A stretch of 64,000 nucleotides of DNA, from NCBI RefSeq assembly GCF_900100205.1, contig NZ_FNEQ01000001.1:372001-436000 (forward strand). The letters are read 5' to 3'. This document shows, in pieces, positions 13,271 through 22,720 of this stretch. Source of the stretch: Duganella sp. OV510. Its GTDB lineage: Bacteria; Pseudomonadota; Gammaproteobacteria; Burkholderiales; Burkholderiaceae_D. Position 1 is the stretch's first letter. Each line of letters starts with the position of its first letter. A program made the position numbers and the translations under genes. The notes below the pieces were generated by a model, which had not been told where the DNA came from, made no database searches, and saw only the letters and a program-made list of their open reading frames with translations.

Positions 13271-14266
13271 TCAGTTGAACGGCACCGGCCGCGGTGTCTC
13301 GTCACTCGATGGCGGCAGTATCGGCAGCACCAGCTGCGGCTGCTTGCCCGTCAGCGTTTTCAGGAAGGCAACCAGCTTGCGGTTTTCTTCACTGTCAAAT
13401 TGTCGTCCCAGCTGCAAACGTCCCATCACATCCACCGCCTGCTTCAACGTGGCCGCCTCACCATCGTGGAAGTACGGATAGGTCAGCTCGACATTGCGCA
13501 AGGTCGGCACCTTGAAGTTGAAACGGTCGCTATCCTTGCCGGTCACCGCTGAACGCCCTTCGGCCACGCTGGTCGCCTTGTAAGGCTCGACAATCCCCAT
13601 TTTCTGGAACGAATTCCCGCCCACCGCCGGGCCATTGTGACAGGCCACGCACCCACTGGACTTGAATAGCTGGTAGCCCGCCAGTTCATCCCTGGTCAGC
13701 GCGTTCTTTTTGCCTTTCAGCCATTGGTCAAACCGCGAGTCCGGCGTTACCAGCACTTCCTCGAAGGCGGCGATGGCGCGCGTGACCTGGTCGATATTGA
13801 TCTCGTCTTTCTTGAAGACTTTCTTGAACTCCGCGCGATAGGCGGGAATCGATGCCAGCACACCGATCGCCAGTTCGTGACTGAACGCCATCTCGCCCGG
13901 GTTGGCAATCGGGCCGCCAGCCTGCTCCTTCAGATCCTTGGCGCGGCCATCCCAGAACTGCGCCAGATTCATGCTGGAATTCAGCACCGTCGGTGAATTG
14001 ATCGGACCTTTTTGCCAGCGATCGCCAATCGACGACTTGATGTTGTCGGTGCCACCCATGCTCAGGTTGTGGCAGCTATTGCAGGAAATAAAGCCGGAAC
14101 GCGACAGGCGCGGGTCAAAGAACAGCTTCTTGCCCAATTCGACCATGGCCGGGTTGCTCACTTTGGCGGGCGGAATTGGCTGTATCGGTTCGCCGGCAAC
14201 AGCGCTGCCGACGGCGGCCACCCAGGCGAGCGCCAGGATGGAAAGGGGGACGAATTGACTGCGCAT
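13271..14266 (-). CDS. di-heme cytochrome c peroxidase (MauG/CcpA family)
   Basis: A 331-aa periplasmic protein. The Sec signal is MRSQFVPLSILALAWVAAVG...AVAG. Two covalent heme c motifs are visible: C62-NSC-H in the low-potential half and CVACH near residue 212. This fits bacterial cytochrome c peroxidases, which reduce H2O2 with electrons from cytochrome c. The QKMGIVEPY and PTLRNVELTYPYFHDG segments are family blocks. I chose the ATG at 14266 because GGGAG lies 8 nt upstream and the signal peptide begins there; longer in-frame starts at 14281 (ATG) and 14305 (GTG) lack a good site. It appears monocistronic. Confidence 0.9.
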   Translation of the reverse strand: MRSQFVPLSILALAWVAAVGSAVAGEPIQPIPPAKVSNPAMVELGKKLFFDPRLSRSGFISCNSCHNLSMGGTDNIKSSIGDRWQKGPINSPTVLNSSMNLAQFWDGRAKDLKEQAGGPIANPGEMAFSHELAIGVLASIPAYRAEFKKVFKKDEINIDQVTRAIAAFEEVLVTPDSRFDQWLKGKKNALTRDELAGYQLFKSSGCVACHNGPAVGGNSFQKMGIVEPYKATSVAEGRSAVTGKDSDRFNFKVPTLRNVELTYPYFHDGEAATLKQAVDVMGRLQLGRQFDSEENRKLVAFLKTLTGKQPQLVLPILPPSSDETPRPVPFN

Positions 14267-14399
14267 GATAGAAACTCCCATTGTAAATCGCTGCACAAAA
14301 CCCACACCGGCTGTTCCACCAGCACAGTGTTGATTTATCGTAACGTTTACCGGGAGTTGATGAATATGCCCTACATCAAGCGCCGCGAGAATACGGGCT

Positions 14400-14960
14400 T
14401 CAGATGTTGGTCACGCGCTGGCCTTCGGGCGGCACGAAATCTTCGACGCCGTTGATGACGCCGACTTTCAACGCTTCGCCAGCCGTCAGGTGCAGGTCCG
14501 AATATTCGTGCGTGCGCCAGTGTTCCTCGCTCAGCTCCACGTGCTTGCGCAGGATCTGCTCGGTGCGGGCATCGTCCGCCTGCAGGCCTTCGACAATGAT
14601 GCGCAGCGCATCCGGACGGGCGCCGTGCGGCGCGCTGGCGTGCGACTTGTGCACCATGAAGCGCGCGGTGTCGCTGGCATAGCGCTCGGCTCCGGCCAGG
14701 AACAGGATCACCGCGATCGACGCCACCGCGCCGGCATTGTAGGTGACGATCTTGATCGGCAGCTTGCTCAGGTAGTTGTACAGGCAGATGCCGTCACTGA
14801 CATAGCCGCCATTCGACTGGATCAGAATGTGGGCGGTGGTAATGCGGTCTTCGGTCATATCGGCCACCGCGTCGAACACGCGGCGCACCATATCACTGTT
14901 AACATCGCCGGACAGCGTAAACCACGCATGCCCGTCGTAATTGTTTTGGTCTTGGCTCAT
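14400..14960 (-). CDS. stand-alone ClpP-like serine protease
   Basis: A 186-aa protein of the ClpP/crotonase-fold protease family. All three catalytic positions can be aligned: Ser in NAGAVASIAV, His in FMVHKSH and Asp in YSDLHLTAGEA. The oligomer-forming ILIQSNGGYVSDG resembles the ClpP handle region. It differs from housekeeping ClpP in the MVHKSHASAPHGARPDA segment, and there is no clpX or trigger-factor neighbour, so it is a paralogue of unknown partner. It is divergent from the gcv locus. It may be a cytosolic peptidase used with a Clp ATPase or acting alone. Confidence 0.82.
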   Translation of the reverse strand: MSQDQNNYDGHAWFTLSGDVNSDMVRRVFDAVADMTEDRITTAHILIQSNGGYVSDGICLYNYLSKLPIKIVTYNAGAVASIAVILFLAGAERYASDTARFMVHKSHASAPHGARPDALRIIVEGLQADDARTEQILRKHVELSEEHWRTHEYSDLHLTAGEALKVGVINGVEDFVPPEGQRVTNI

Positions 14961-15049
14961 CTGTGGGCTCTCGAAATAATGTGATTTATTCTAGCAAATT
15001 GTTGCTTTTTAGGGTTTCCTTCCGTTCATTCGTGCGCGCGCAGGCAAGA

Positions 15050-15078
15050 TTGACATTCAGGCCCTTCTGACATATATT
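15050..15078 (+). promoter_or_regulatory. sigma70-type promoter of the gcv operon
   Basis: TTGACA (15050-15055) is followed after 17 bp by TATATT (15073-15078). This near-consensus promoter would start transcription near 15085, just before the glycine riboswitch. Confidence 0.8.
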
Positions 15079-15092
15079 TCCGAGTCTTGATC

Positions 15093-15272
15093 GGGAGAGG
15101 GCAAACTCGCGTTGCCGCCGAAGGGGCACTACCCAAAAACTCTCAGGCAAAAGGACCGGTCAAGGGGCCTGCAATATGGCTCAAACTCTGGAGAGAGGTT
15201 GCGGACGCAACCCACCGAAGGGGCGTGCGGAACCTGCTTCCGCTATCTCTCAGGTACCAAGGACAGAGGGGC
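15093..15272 (+). ncRNA. tandem glycine riboswitch (two aptamers)
   Basis: Two glycine aptamers lie in series upstream of gcvT. Aptamer I spans about 15093-15159 (GGGAGAGGG ... CCGAAGGGGC ... CTCTCAGGCAAAAGGACCG). Aptamer II spans about 15186-15272 (CTCTGGAGAGAGG ... CCGAAGGGGC ... CTCTCAGGTACCAAGGACAG). Each has the conserved CCGAAGGGGC and CTCTCAGG core. The class senses glycine and usually turns on the cleavage system. The closing stem of aptamer II pairs CTCTG (15186-15190) with CAGAG (15264-15268). The second strand overlaps the GAGGGG that would serve as the ribosome binding site for an ATG at 15278, which suggests translational control. Confidence 0.93.
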
Positions 15273-15328
15273 GCAACATGCTGGAATCATTGTATTCCCT
15301 GTTAACCTCTTTTCGTTCGGACCGTACC

Positions 15329-16441
15329 ATGACGCTCAAAGCTACCCCACTCAATAACGCACACCGCGCTGCCGGCGCCCGCATGGTCGATTTCGGCGGC
15401 TGGGACATGCCGGTCAACTACGGTTCGCAAATCGAAGAACACAACGCCGTGCGCACCGACGTCGGCATGTTCGACGTGGCGCACATGTGCGTGGTCGACA
15501 TCAAGGGCGACAATGTGCGCGCCTTCCTGCGCGGCCTGCTGGCCAACAACGTCGACAAGCTGCAAGTGTCGGGCAAGGCGCTCTACTCCTGCATGCTGAA
15601 TCCAGAGGGCACCGTCATCGACGACCTGATCGTCTACTTCATCAACGAGAACTGGTTCCGCCTGGTGGTCAACGCCGGCACCGCCGAGAAGGACGTGGCG
15701 TGGATGCAGCAGCAGAATACCGGCGGCCTGACCATCACCCAGCGCCGCGATGGCGATAACGCCATGGCGCTGATCGCCGTGCAAGGCCCGAACGCGCGCG
15801 CCAAGGTATGGGAAGTGATCCCGGAATCGAAAGCGTCCACCGCTGACATGAAGCCATTCAACGTCGCCTTCGCGCAAAGCGCAGCGTTTGGCGAGGCGAT
15901 GATCGCCCGCACCGGCTACACCGGCGAAGACGGTTTTGAAATCGGCGTCGCCGCCGACAAGGCCGAGCAGTTGTGGAATGCGCTGGCCGCCGCCGGCGTC
16001 AAGCCGGCAGGCCTGGGCGCACGCGACACGCTGCGCCTGGAAGCCGGCATGAACCTGTACGGCCAGGACATGGACGAAACCGTGAATCCGCTGGACGCCG
16101 GCCTGGCCTGGACCATCGACCTCGTGTCCGAGCGTGATTTCATCGGCAAGGCAGCGCTGCAGGCCAAGGGCCAGAACGCGCAATTCGTCGGCCTGATCCT
16201 GCGTGAAAAAGGCGGCGTGCTGCGCGCGCACCAGAAAGTCATCGTGGCCGGCAGCGAAGCCACCGGCGAAATCACCAGCGGCACCTTCAGCCCGACCATG
16301 CAGCAGGCGATCGCGCTGGCGCGCGTGCCGATGGGCGTCAATGTCGGCGACACCGTGCACGTGGAAATCCGCGACAAGAAACTGGCCGCGTCTGTGGTTA
16401 AATTGCCGTTCGTCCGCAACGGCAAAATCCTGGCTGTTTAA
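15329..16441 (+). CDS. gcvT: glycine cleavage system T protein (aminomethyltransferase)
   Basis: GcvT transfers the methylene carbon from the aminomethyl group on lipoylated GcvH to tetrahydrofolate and releases ammonia. Family blocks visible are [16 protein letters not shown] near the N-terminus, the folate-site [10 protein letters not shown] and [21 protein letters not shown]. The protein is 370 aa from [10 protein letters not shown], where family members normally start. An in-frame ATG at 15278 has a much better ribosome binding site (GAGGGG, 6 nt) and would add 17 residues ([17 protein letters not shown]), so the start is uncertain. It is the first gene of gcvT-gcvH-gcvP, under the glycine riboswitch. 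Confidence 0.93.
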   Translation: MTLKATPLNNAHRAAGARMVDFGGWDMPVNYGSQIEEHNAVRTDVGMFDVAHMCVVDIKGDNVRAFLRGLLANNVDKLQVSGKALYSCMLNPEGTVIDDLIVYFINENWFRLVVNAGTAEKDVAWMQQQNTGGLTITQRRDGDNAMALIAVQGPNARAKVWEVIPESKASTADMKPFNVAFAQSAAFGEAMIARTGYTGEDGFEIGVAADKAEQLWNALAAAGVKPAGLGARDTLRLEAGMNLYGQDMDETVNPLDAGLAWTIDLVSERDFIGKAALQAKGQNAQFVGLILREKGGVLRAHQKVIVAGSEATGEITSGTFSPTMQQAIALARVPMGVNVGDTVHVEIRDKKLAASVVKLPFVRNGKILAV

Positions 16442-16489
16442 TTTCTGGCTGTCTAAATTTATTACTCAATCCCTCTGGAGCATTAGCAC

Positions 16490-16870
16490 ATGAACATTCC
16501 TGCAGACCTGAAGTACACCGAATCCCACGAGTGGGTACGCGCTGAAGCTGACGGCACCGTCACTGTAGGCATTACCGAGTACGCACAGGACGCACTGGGC
16601 GATATCGTCTTCGTCGAACTGCCGAAAGTCGGCACCAGCTACACCGCCGGCGACGACGCCGCCGTGGTGGAGTCGGTAAAAGCCGCTTCCGACATCTACG
16701 CACCGGTATCGGGCGAAGTGGTTGCCGTCAACGACGACGTGGTCAATGCGCCAGAGTCGATCAACGCCGATGCTTACGCCAACTGGCTGTTCAAGATCAA
16801 GCCAGCCGACGCCGCCGCCATCAACGGCCTGCTGGACGCAGCCGGTTACAGCAAAAACATCGGCGCCTGA
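16490..16870 (+). CDS. gcvH: glycine cleavage system H protein
   Basis: A 126-aa lipoyl carrier that shuttles the aminomethyl group between GcvP, GcvT and the L protein. The lipoylated lysine is K64 in [17 protein letters not shown]. Other family marks are ESHEWV near the N-terminus and [12 protein letters not shown] ribosome binding site (CTGGAG) precedes the ATG. It lies 48 bp after gcvT in the same transcript, and a terminator hairpin follows it before gcvP. Confidence 0.96.
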   Translation: MNIPADLKYTESHEWVRAEADGTVTVGITEYAQDALGDIVFVELPKVGTSYTAGDDAAVVESVKAASDIYAPVSGEVVAVNDDVVNAPESINADAYANWLFKIKPADAAAINGLLDAAGYSKNIGA

Positions 16871-16880
16871 TCGGCGCCAC

Positions 16881-16907
16881 AAGGCCAGCTCCGCGCTGGC
16901 CTTTTTG
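16881..16907 (+). terminator. intrinsic terminator between gcvH and gcvP
   Basis: AAGGCCAGC (16881-16889) pairs with GCTGGCCTT (16895-16903) around a 5-nt loop, followed by more T residues. It sits inside the gcv operon, 33 bp before the gcvP start, so it may reduce rather than block transcription into gcvP. Confidence 0.8.
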
Positions 16908-16939
16908 TCTATCCCTCCTCTAGCCAGCCCTGACAAACC

Positions 16940-19834
16940 ATGACCCGCACCAGCCTGACCCAACTCGAAGCGCGCGACGCTTTCATCGCCCGTCACATCG
17001 GCCCGGACGCCACCGAACAGCAGGAGATGCTGTCGGTACTCGGCTACGCCACGCGCGCCGCCCTGATTGACGCCATCGTGCCTGCCAACATCCGCAACAA
17101 GGCCGACCTGCCGCTGGGCGCCTACGCACAGCCGATGCCGGAAAACGAAGCGCTGAACAAGCTGAAAAAAATCGCGTCGAAAAACAAGGTACTGAAGTCG
17201 CTGATCGGCCAGGGCTACTACAACACGCTGACGCCCAACGTCGTCCTGCGTAACATCTTTGAAAACCCGGCCTGGTACACCGCCTACACGCCTTACCAGC
17301 CAGAGATTTCGCAAGGCCGCCTGGAAGCCATCCTGAACTTCCAGCAGACCATCACCGACCTGACCGGCATGGGCATCGCCAATGCCTCCATGCTGGACGA
17401 AGGCACTGCTGCCGCCGAGGCGATGACGCTGATACAGCGCGTCAGCAAATCAAAATCCAATGTGTTCTACGTCGCCGACGATGTGCTGCCGCAGACGCTG
17501 GAGGTGGTGCAGACCCGCGCCAGGCCGCTGGAGATCGAGGTCAAGCTGTTCCACCCGGCAGAGCTGGCCGGTGTCGGCGAATGCTTCGGCGTGCTGCTGC
17601 AATACCCTGGCGTGAACGGCAATGTGCGTGACTACAAGGCCGACGTGGAAGCCATCAAGGCCAAGGGCGCGATGGTGGTAGCCGCCGCCGACCTGCTGGC
17701 GCTGACCATGTTGACGCCACCTGGCGAATGGGGCGCCGACGTGGTGGTAGGTAACTCGCAGCGCTTCGGCGTACCGCTGGGCTTCGGCGGCCCGCACGCC
17801 GGCTACATGGCCACCCGCGACGAATTCAAACGCTCGATGCCTGGCCGCCTGGTTGGCGTCACCATCGACGCGCAGGGCAACAAGGCCTACCGCCTGGCGC
17901 TGCAAACCCGCGAGCAGCACATCCGCCGCGAAAAAGCCACTTCCAACATCTGCACCGCGCAGGTGCTGCTGGCGGTGATGGCGTCGATGTACGCCGTCTA
18001 CCACGGCCCGCAGGGCCTGCAGCAGATCGCTCAGCGCGTGCACCGCCTGACCGGCGTGCTGGCGTCCAACCTGAAAACGCTGGGCTACACCATCACCAAC
18101 GACAGCTGGTTCGACACCCTGACCGTCAATGTCAAAAACGCCGAGCAGTTGCATGCATCGGCCCACTCGCACGGCGTCAACCTGCGCGTGATCGACGCCA
18201 CCCACATCGGCGTGTCGCTGGACGAAACCGCCACCCGCGAAGACATCGCGCTGCTGTGGACCGTGTTCTCGCACCCGATTGGCGGCCCGGCCCATGGCCC
18301 GGACTTCGACACCGTCGAAGCCGCCGTCGCACAAGCATTCCCTGAAGCGCTGGCACGTTCGTCGGCCTACCTGACGCACCCGGTCTTCAACCGCTATCAC
18401 TCGGAAACCGAGATGCTGCGCTACCTGCGCTCGCTGGCCGACAAGGACCTGGCGCTGGACCGCACCATGATCCCGCTGGGCTCCTGCACCATGAAGCTGA
18501 ATGCCACCAGCGAAATGATCCCGGTGACGTGGCCGGAATTCTCGACCATCCACCCGTTCGCACCGGAAGCGCAAACCGTCGGCTACCGCGAAATGATCGC
18601 CTCGCTGGAAGAGATGCTGTGCGCAGTGACCGGCTACGCCGCCATTTCGCTGCAGCCTAACGCCGGTTCGCAGGGCGAATACGCCGGCCTGCTGGTGATC
18701 CAGGCTTACCACCAGTCGCGTGGCGAAGGCCACCGCAACATCTGCCTGATTCCATCGTCGGCGCACGGCACCAACCCGGCATCGGCGTCGATGGTCGGCA
18801 TGCAGGTGGTGGTGACCGCCTGCGACGCCAACGGCAACGTCGACCTGGCCGACCTGAAAGCCAAAGCAGAACAGCACTCCGCAAATCTGGCCTGCGTCAT
18901 GGTCACCTACCCTTCGACCCACGGCGTGTTTGAAGAAGGCATTCGCGAACTGTGCGACATCGTCCACAGCCACGGCGGCCAGGTGTACGTCGACGGCGCC
19001 AACATGAATGCACTGGTCGGCGTGGCCGCACCCGGCGCGTTCGGCGGCGACGTTTCGCACCTGAACCTGCACAAGACCTTCTGCATTCCACACGGCGGTG
19101 GTGGCCCGGGCGTCGGCCCGATCGGCGTTGGCGCACACCTGGCCAAGTTCCTGCCGAACCAGCGTTCGACCGGCTATATCCGCGACAACGCCGGCATCGG
19201 TTCGGTGTCGGCCGCGCCATACGGCTCGGCATCGATCCTGCCGATTTCGTGGATGTACATCGCCATGATGGGCGCGGAAGGCCTGACCGCTGCGACCGAA
19301 ACCGCGATCCTCAACGCCAACTACATCGCGCGCCGCCTGTCGCCGCACTTCCCTGTTCTGTACGCGGGCCACGACGGCCTGGTGGCGCATGAGTGCATTA
19401 TCGACCTGCGCCCGCTGCAGGACGCCACCGGCATCAGCAACGAAGACGTGGCCAAACGCCTGATGGACTTCGGCTTCCACGCACCGACCATGTCGTTCCC
19501 GGTGCCGGGCACGCTGATGATCGAGCCGACCGAATCGGAATCGAAAGCCGAGATGGACCGCTTCATCGACGCCATGATCGCCATCCGCAGCGAGATCGCC
19601 AAAGTGGAAAGCGGCGAGTTCGACAAGCTGAACAACCCGCTGAAGTTCGCGCCGCACACCGCTGAAGTGCTGACCGCCGACGTCTGGGACCGCAAGTACT
19701 CGCGTGAAGTGGCTGCCTATCCGCTGCCATCGCTGCGCAAGCAGAAGTACTGGCCGCCAGTCGGCCGCGCCGACAACGTCTACGGCGACCGCAACCTGTT
19801 CTGCGGCTGCGCGCCGATCAGCGACTACGAATAA
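16940..19834 (+). CDS. gcvP: glycine dehydrogenase (decarboxylating), P protein
   Basis: GcvP is the PLP-dependent enzyme that decarboxylates glycine and loads the aminomethyl group onto lipoylated GcvH. At 964 aa it is the full-length fused (alpha plus beta half) form. The PLP lysine is K712 in [18 protein letters not shown]. The N-terminal half begins with [20 protein letters not shown], typical of the family, and [15 protein letters not shown] marks the second half. It follows gcvH after a terminator hairpin and is closed by a second terminator. No separate promoter between gcvH and gcvP is obvious. Confidence 0.97.
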   Translation: MTRTSLTQLEARDAFIARHIGPDATEQQEMLSVLGYATRAALIDAIVPANIRNKADLPLGAYAQPMPENEALNKLKKIASKNKVLKSLIGQGYYNTLTPNVVLRNIFENPAWYTAYTPYQPEISQGRLEAILNFQQTITDLTGMGIANASMLDEGTAAAEAMTLIQRVSKSKSNVFYVADDVLPQTLEVVQTRARPLEIEVKLFHPAELAGVGECFGVLLQYPGVNGNVRDYKADVEAIKAKGAMVVAAADLLALTMLTPPGEWGADVVVGNSQRFGVPLGFGGPHAGYMATRDEFKRSMPGRLVGVTIDAQGNKAYRLALQTREQHIRREKATSNICTAQVLLAVMASMYAVYHGPQGLQQIAQRVHRLTGVLASNLKTLGYTITNDSWFDTLTVNVKNAEQLHASAHSHGVNLRVIDATHIGVSLDETATREDIALLWTVFSHPIGGPAHGPDFDTVEAAVAQAFPEALARSSAYLTHPVFNRYHSETEMLRYLRSLADKDLALDRTMIPLGSCTMKLNATSEMIPVTWPEFSTIHPFAPEAQTVGYREMIASLEEMLCAVTGYAAISLQPNAGSQGEYAGLLVIQAYHQSRGEGHRNICLIPSSAHGTNPASASMVGMQVVVTACDANGNVDLADLKAKAEQHSANLACVMVTYPSTHGVFEEGIRELCDIVHSHGGQVYVDGANMNALVGVAAPGAFGGDVSHLNLHKTFCIPHGGGGPGVGPIGVGAHLAKFLPNQRSTGYIRDNAGIGSVSAAPYGSASILPISWMYIAMMGAEGLTAATETAILNANYIARRLSPHFPVLYAGHDGLVAHECIIDLRPLQDATGISNEDVAKRLMDFGFHAPTMSFPVPGTLMIEPTESESKAEMDRFIDAMIAIRSEIAKVESGEFDKLNNPLKFAPHTAEVLTADVWDRKYSREVAAYPLPSLRKQKYWPPVGRADNVYGDRNLFCGCAPISDYE

Positions 19835-19855
19835 GCGCGTATCGCTCCACTGAAG

Positions 19856-19882
19856 TCCCGGCCACGCGCCGGGATTTTTTTT
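19856..19882 (+). terminator. intrinsic terminator after gcvP
   Basis: TCCCGGC (19856-19862) pairs with GCCGGGA (19868-19874) around CACGC, followed by eight T residues. It ends the gcv operon. Confidence 0.9.
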
Positions 19883-19919
19883 GCTTGCGTTGCTTACACC
19901 TGTCAGGTATTCTTTACAC

Positions 19920-20246
19920 ATGAAATCAAAACATCTCACAGGCGATCAGTTGCTGGCAGCGTTGGCGGCGCTGTCCAACCCGCACCGTTTGCGGGTGGTG
20001 GCGGCGCTGGCGTCCGGTGGGCGGAATTATGTCAGCCAGCTGGCGCGCGAGTTGAATATCAGCCGCCCCTTGCTGCATCTGCATTTGCAGAAACTGGAGG
20101 AAGCCGGGCTGGTGACCAGCCAGATGGAATTGTCGGAAGATGGCAAGGCGTTGAACTTTTTCGACACCACGCGCTTCGCCATCGACCTGACGCCCGCGAT
20201 GATCGCTGAAGCAGTGGCAACCCTGACCAACAACCCTGAAAAATAG
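19920..20246 (+). CDS. ArsR-type winged-helix regulator
   Basis: A 108-aa DNA-binding protein. The winged helix-turn-helix includes LLAALAALSNPHRLRVVAAL, then YVSQLARELNISRPLLHLHL and KLEEAGLVTSQMELSEDGKA, which is the ArsR/SmtB pattern. No ELCVCDL-type metal-binding cysteine motif is present (the protein has no Cys), so it is not an obvious metal sensor. It is the first gene of a three-gene unit with two small membrane proteins, which suggests it regulates them. Its ATG is close behind the gcvP terminator and lacks a good ribosome binding site, so a leaderless or very short leader is possible. Confidence 0.85.
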   Translation: MKSKHLTGDQLLAALAALSNPHRLRVVAALASGGRNYVSQLARELNISRPLLHLHLQKLEEAGLVTSQMELSEDGKALNFFDTTRFAIDLTPAMIAEAVATLTNNPEK

Positions 20247-20254
20247 AGGCGCAT

Positions 20255-20491
20255 ATGTCTGAACCCGTTTATCTGACCACCCTGGCCATCTTCTTCGGCA
20301 CCATCTTCATGATCTTCCTGGTGCGCGCACAGACCACCATCAAGAAGGCGCAGCTGCAAGCCGAGAACGAAGCCTCCTACCGCGCCATCGCCGAACGCGC
20401 GGTCGCCGCGCAGGAGCAGGCTGCCGCTGCGCTGGCCGACCTGCAAACGCGCATCATCGCCATCGAAAAAGTGCTGAAAGAAGTCGAATAA
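20255..20491 (+). CDS. small membrane protein with coiled coil
   Basis: A 78-aa protein with one N-terminal membrane helix (about residues 6-24, YLTTLAIFFGTIFMIFLV) and an Ala/Gln/Glu-rich helix predicted as a coiled coil to the C-terminus. It is probably tail-in-cytoplasm and oligomeric. An AGAGG site lies 5-6 nt before the ATG. It follows the ArsR gene by 8 nt and precedes another membrane protein, so the three are likely an operon. I do not recognise the family; the layout recalls PspB-like accessory proteins but there is no sequence signature for that. Confidence 0.75.
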   Translation: MSEPVYLTTLAIFFGTIFMIFLVRAQTTIKKAQLQAENEASYRAIAERAVAAQEQAAAALADLQTRIIAIEKVLKEVE

Positions 20492-20514
20492 TCCCAACCA
20501 CGGAGAGCTACGCC

Positions 20515-20928
20515 ATGCCACAAGTATCGCTGTTTCGCCTGTATTCGCTGAGAGCCGTCTATCTGATTATCGCGCTGGGACTGGCGCTGGTGGTATGGCC
20601 AGGTGTGCTCCAGCACGCCGAGCCGTGGGGCCTGGCGCAGGGTGTGGTCAAGTGCATGCTGACCGCGTTTAGCCTGCTGTGCATCATTGGCATCCGCTAT
20701 CCGCTGCAGATGCTGCCGGTGCTGTTCTGGGAGCTGATCTGGAAGTCGTTGTGGCTGCTGCTGGTCGCCATGCCGGCCTGGCAAAGCGGCACCATGGACG
20801 ACAGCATCGCCGGCACGGCGATCGAATGCGCGGTCGCCATCATCATCCCGCTGGCCATGCCGTGGCGCTACGTCTTCGCCCACTACATCCGCAAGGATGG
20901 CGACCGCTGGCGCGCCGTCGCCGCCTAA
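20515..20928 (+). CDS. integral membrane protein of unknown function
   Basis: A 137-aa protein with about four transmembrane segments (roughly residues 12-30, 45-62, 66-86, 98-117) and a short basic C-terminus (RKDGDRWRAVAA). The Trp-rich FWELIWKSLWLLL segment is notable. GGAGA precedes the ATG. It is the third gene of the ArsR unit. Its stop overlaps the stop region of the convergent chemoreceptor gene by four bases. Function is unknown. Confidence 0.78.
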   Translation: MPQVSLFRLYSLRAVYLIIALGLALVVWPGVLQHAEPWGLAQGVVKCMLTAFSLLCIIGIRYPLQMLPVLFWELIWKSLWLLLVAMPAWQSGTMDDSIAGTAIECAVAIIIPLAMPWRYVFAHYIRKDGDRWRAVAA

Positions 20929-22556
20929 TTCCGCACCGACGCCAGCCGCAGCCGCACCACGCGCTGGCTGCCGGCCGGGCGCGTATTATCCGGCGGTTCC
21001 GCCCCTTCATCCAGCTTGAAGGTGGCCACCGCTTCCGATAGATACAGCGCCTGCCGCTGCAAACTGCTGGCGGCAGCAGCGGCCTGCTGGACCAGCGCCA
21101 GATTCTGCTGCGTCACCTGATCCATGCTGACGACGGCCTGCTGCACCTCCTGCACGTCCTGCGCCTGCTGCACATTGCCGTTGCCGATCTGTTCCAGCAG
21201 CTTGCCGACCTGGCGTGCCGAATCGGCGATTTCCGCCATGCTGGCGCCGGCTTCCTCCACCGAGCGGGTGCCGTAATCGATGTCTGCCACGGCATCCGCC
21301 ACCGCCGCCTTGATGTCCAGCGCCGCCGACGCCGAGCGCTGCGCCAGCGTGCGCACCTCGCCGGCGACGATCGCAAAGCGCTGCCCATGCTCGCCGGCGC
21401 GGGCCGCCTCCATCGATGCGCTCAGCGCCAGCATATGCGTCTGCACCGCCAGGCCATCGATGATGCCGGCCACCTCCACCACGCGCCGCGAGCTGCCGCG
21501 CAGCGACGCCATCGTCACCACCAGCCGCTGCACCACACTGCCGCTGCGCGCGGCAAAGCTGTTGGTGCAGTGGGCCAGTTCGCCCGCCAGTTCAGCATCG
21601 CTGGCAAGCTGTGACACCCGCGTGCTGATCTGCTGCATGGTACTGCCGGCACTCCCCAGCGTGCCGACCTGCGCGTGGCCACGACGGGCCAGCAGCGCGT
21701 TGCCGTGGGCGATCTCGCGCGAGGCGCTGTCGATGGAATGCGCCGTCGCCAGAATGGTTTTCAAGGTGGTGTTGAGGTTGCGGATGCTGGTGTCCAGCGC
21801 GCGCGAGGTTTCGGCGATTTCGTCCTTGCCGTAGACGCGCTGGCGCACCGTCAGGTTGCCCTCGGCAAGGTCAAGCGCCGCCGCGCCGATCTCGCGCACC
21901 TCCTTCAGCATGGCGTTGCGCACCGCCATGCTGACCAGCAGCGAGAGCGCGATCGACAAGGCCACCACAATCGGCATCCAGGTCGACAGCACGCGAAAAT
22001 CGGTTTCGGCGTCGGCGTAGGCGCGCTCGCTCAGACTTTGCTCCAGCCGGCTGAGTTCCTGCAAGCGCTGCTCGACCACATCAAACGCCCGCCCTGCCTT
22101 GGCCATGGCGTTGGCCGCGATCGACTGATCGGCCATCGCCAGCTCGATCACCTCGCGCACCGCCTTGACGTAGACCGCGTGCGCGGCTTGTGACTGCGCC
22201 ACGAAGCGCCGCTCGGCCGGATCACCCTGGGTGGCGATTTCCAGCTGCGCGAACTGGCGGTCCAGCGCCGCGTGGTGCAGGTTGATCTCGCGCACCAGCG
22301 CATCCACCCGCGATGCCGAAAAGCTGCCGTTGACCCAGGTCAGCAGCTGGTAGATTTGCGTGTGCGCCTGGTGCGCGCTGGCCACCAGGTCGGCTGCCGC
22401 CTTCAGGCGCACGGCGCGTTGCTGTACCATGTTGTCGAGCGACTGGTTCTGCCGCAACAGGCCAAGGTAGGCGCCTGCCGACAACGCAATCAGCAAGATC
22501 AGCACCACGCCTGGCGCCAGCAGCAGCTTCGGCCCTATCCGCAGTTTACTGAGCAT
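20925..22556 (-). CDS. methyl-accepting chemotaxis protein with divergent hairpin tip
   Basis: A class of inner-membrane chemoreceptor. TM1 (LLLAPGVVLILLIALSAGAY) is followed by a four-helix periplasmic sensor with a predicted helical bundle, TM2 (STWMPIVVALSIALSLLVSM), a HAMP-like region (EIGAAALDLAEGNLTVRQRV) and a cytoplasmic signalling helix pair. The tip reads DGLAVQTHMLALSASMEAAR where most receptors have IAFQTNILALNAAVEAAR, so several usually invariant trimer-contact residues differ. The start is placed at MLSKLRIGPK as in related receptors. A GTG at 22619 preceded by GGGGGA would add 21 residues and cannot be excluded. No che genes are nearby. Confidence 0.88.
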   Translation of the reverse strand: MLSKLRIGPKLLLAPGVVLILLIALSAGAYLGLLRQNQSLDNMVQQRAVRLKAAADLVASAHQAHTQIYQLLTWVNGSFSASRVDALVREINLHHAALDRQFAQLEIATQGDPAERRFVAQSQAAHAVYVKAVREVIELAMADQSIAANAMAKAGRAFDVVEQRLQELSRLEQSLSERAYADAETDFRVLSTWMPIVVALSIALSLLVSMAVRNAMLKEVREIGAAALDLAEGNLTVRQRVYGKDEIAETSRALDTSIRNLNTTLKTILATAHSIDSASREIAHGNALLARRGHAQVGTLGSAGSTMQQISTRVSQLASDAELAGELAHCTNSFAARSGSVVQRLVVTMASLRGSSRRVVEVAGIIDGLAVQTHMLALSASMEAARAGEHGQRFAIVAGEVRTLAQRSASAALDIKAAVADAVADIDYGTRSVEEAGASMAEIADSARQVGKLLEQIGNGNVQQAQDVQEVQQAVVSMDQVTQQNLALVQQAAAAASSLQRQALYLSEAVATFKLDEGAEPPDNTRPAGSQRVVRLRLASVRN

Positions 22557-22720
22557 GGCCTGCACGACACGCGGCGTGCGCCACGCAAGTCGCCAGCACA
22601 GCGATAATAGTCGAAGCACGCATGATTCCCCCTCGCAGCCAAGATGTTGTAATCTACGCTCGCTGCCGATGAGCAATCTTGCGTTCGATCAATCGGCATA
22701 AAGTAACAACAGGAGCGATA

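Noticed and set aside
17450..19939. An 829-codon open frame on the minus strand through gcvP
   Set aside because: Antisense to a full-length GcvP with all motifs; Arg/His/Val-rich composition is typical of a shadow frame.
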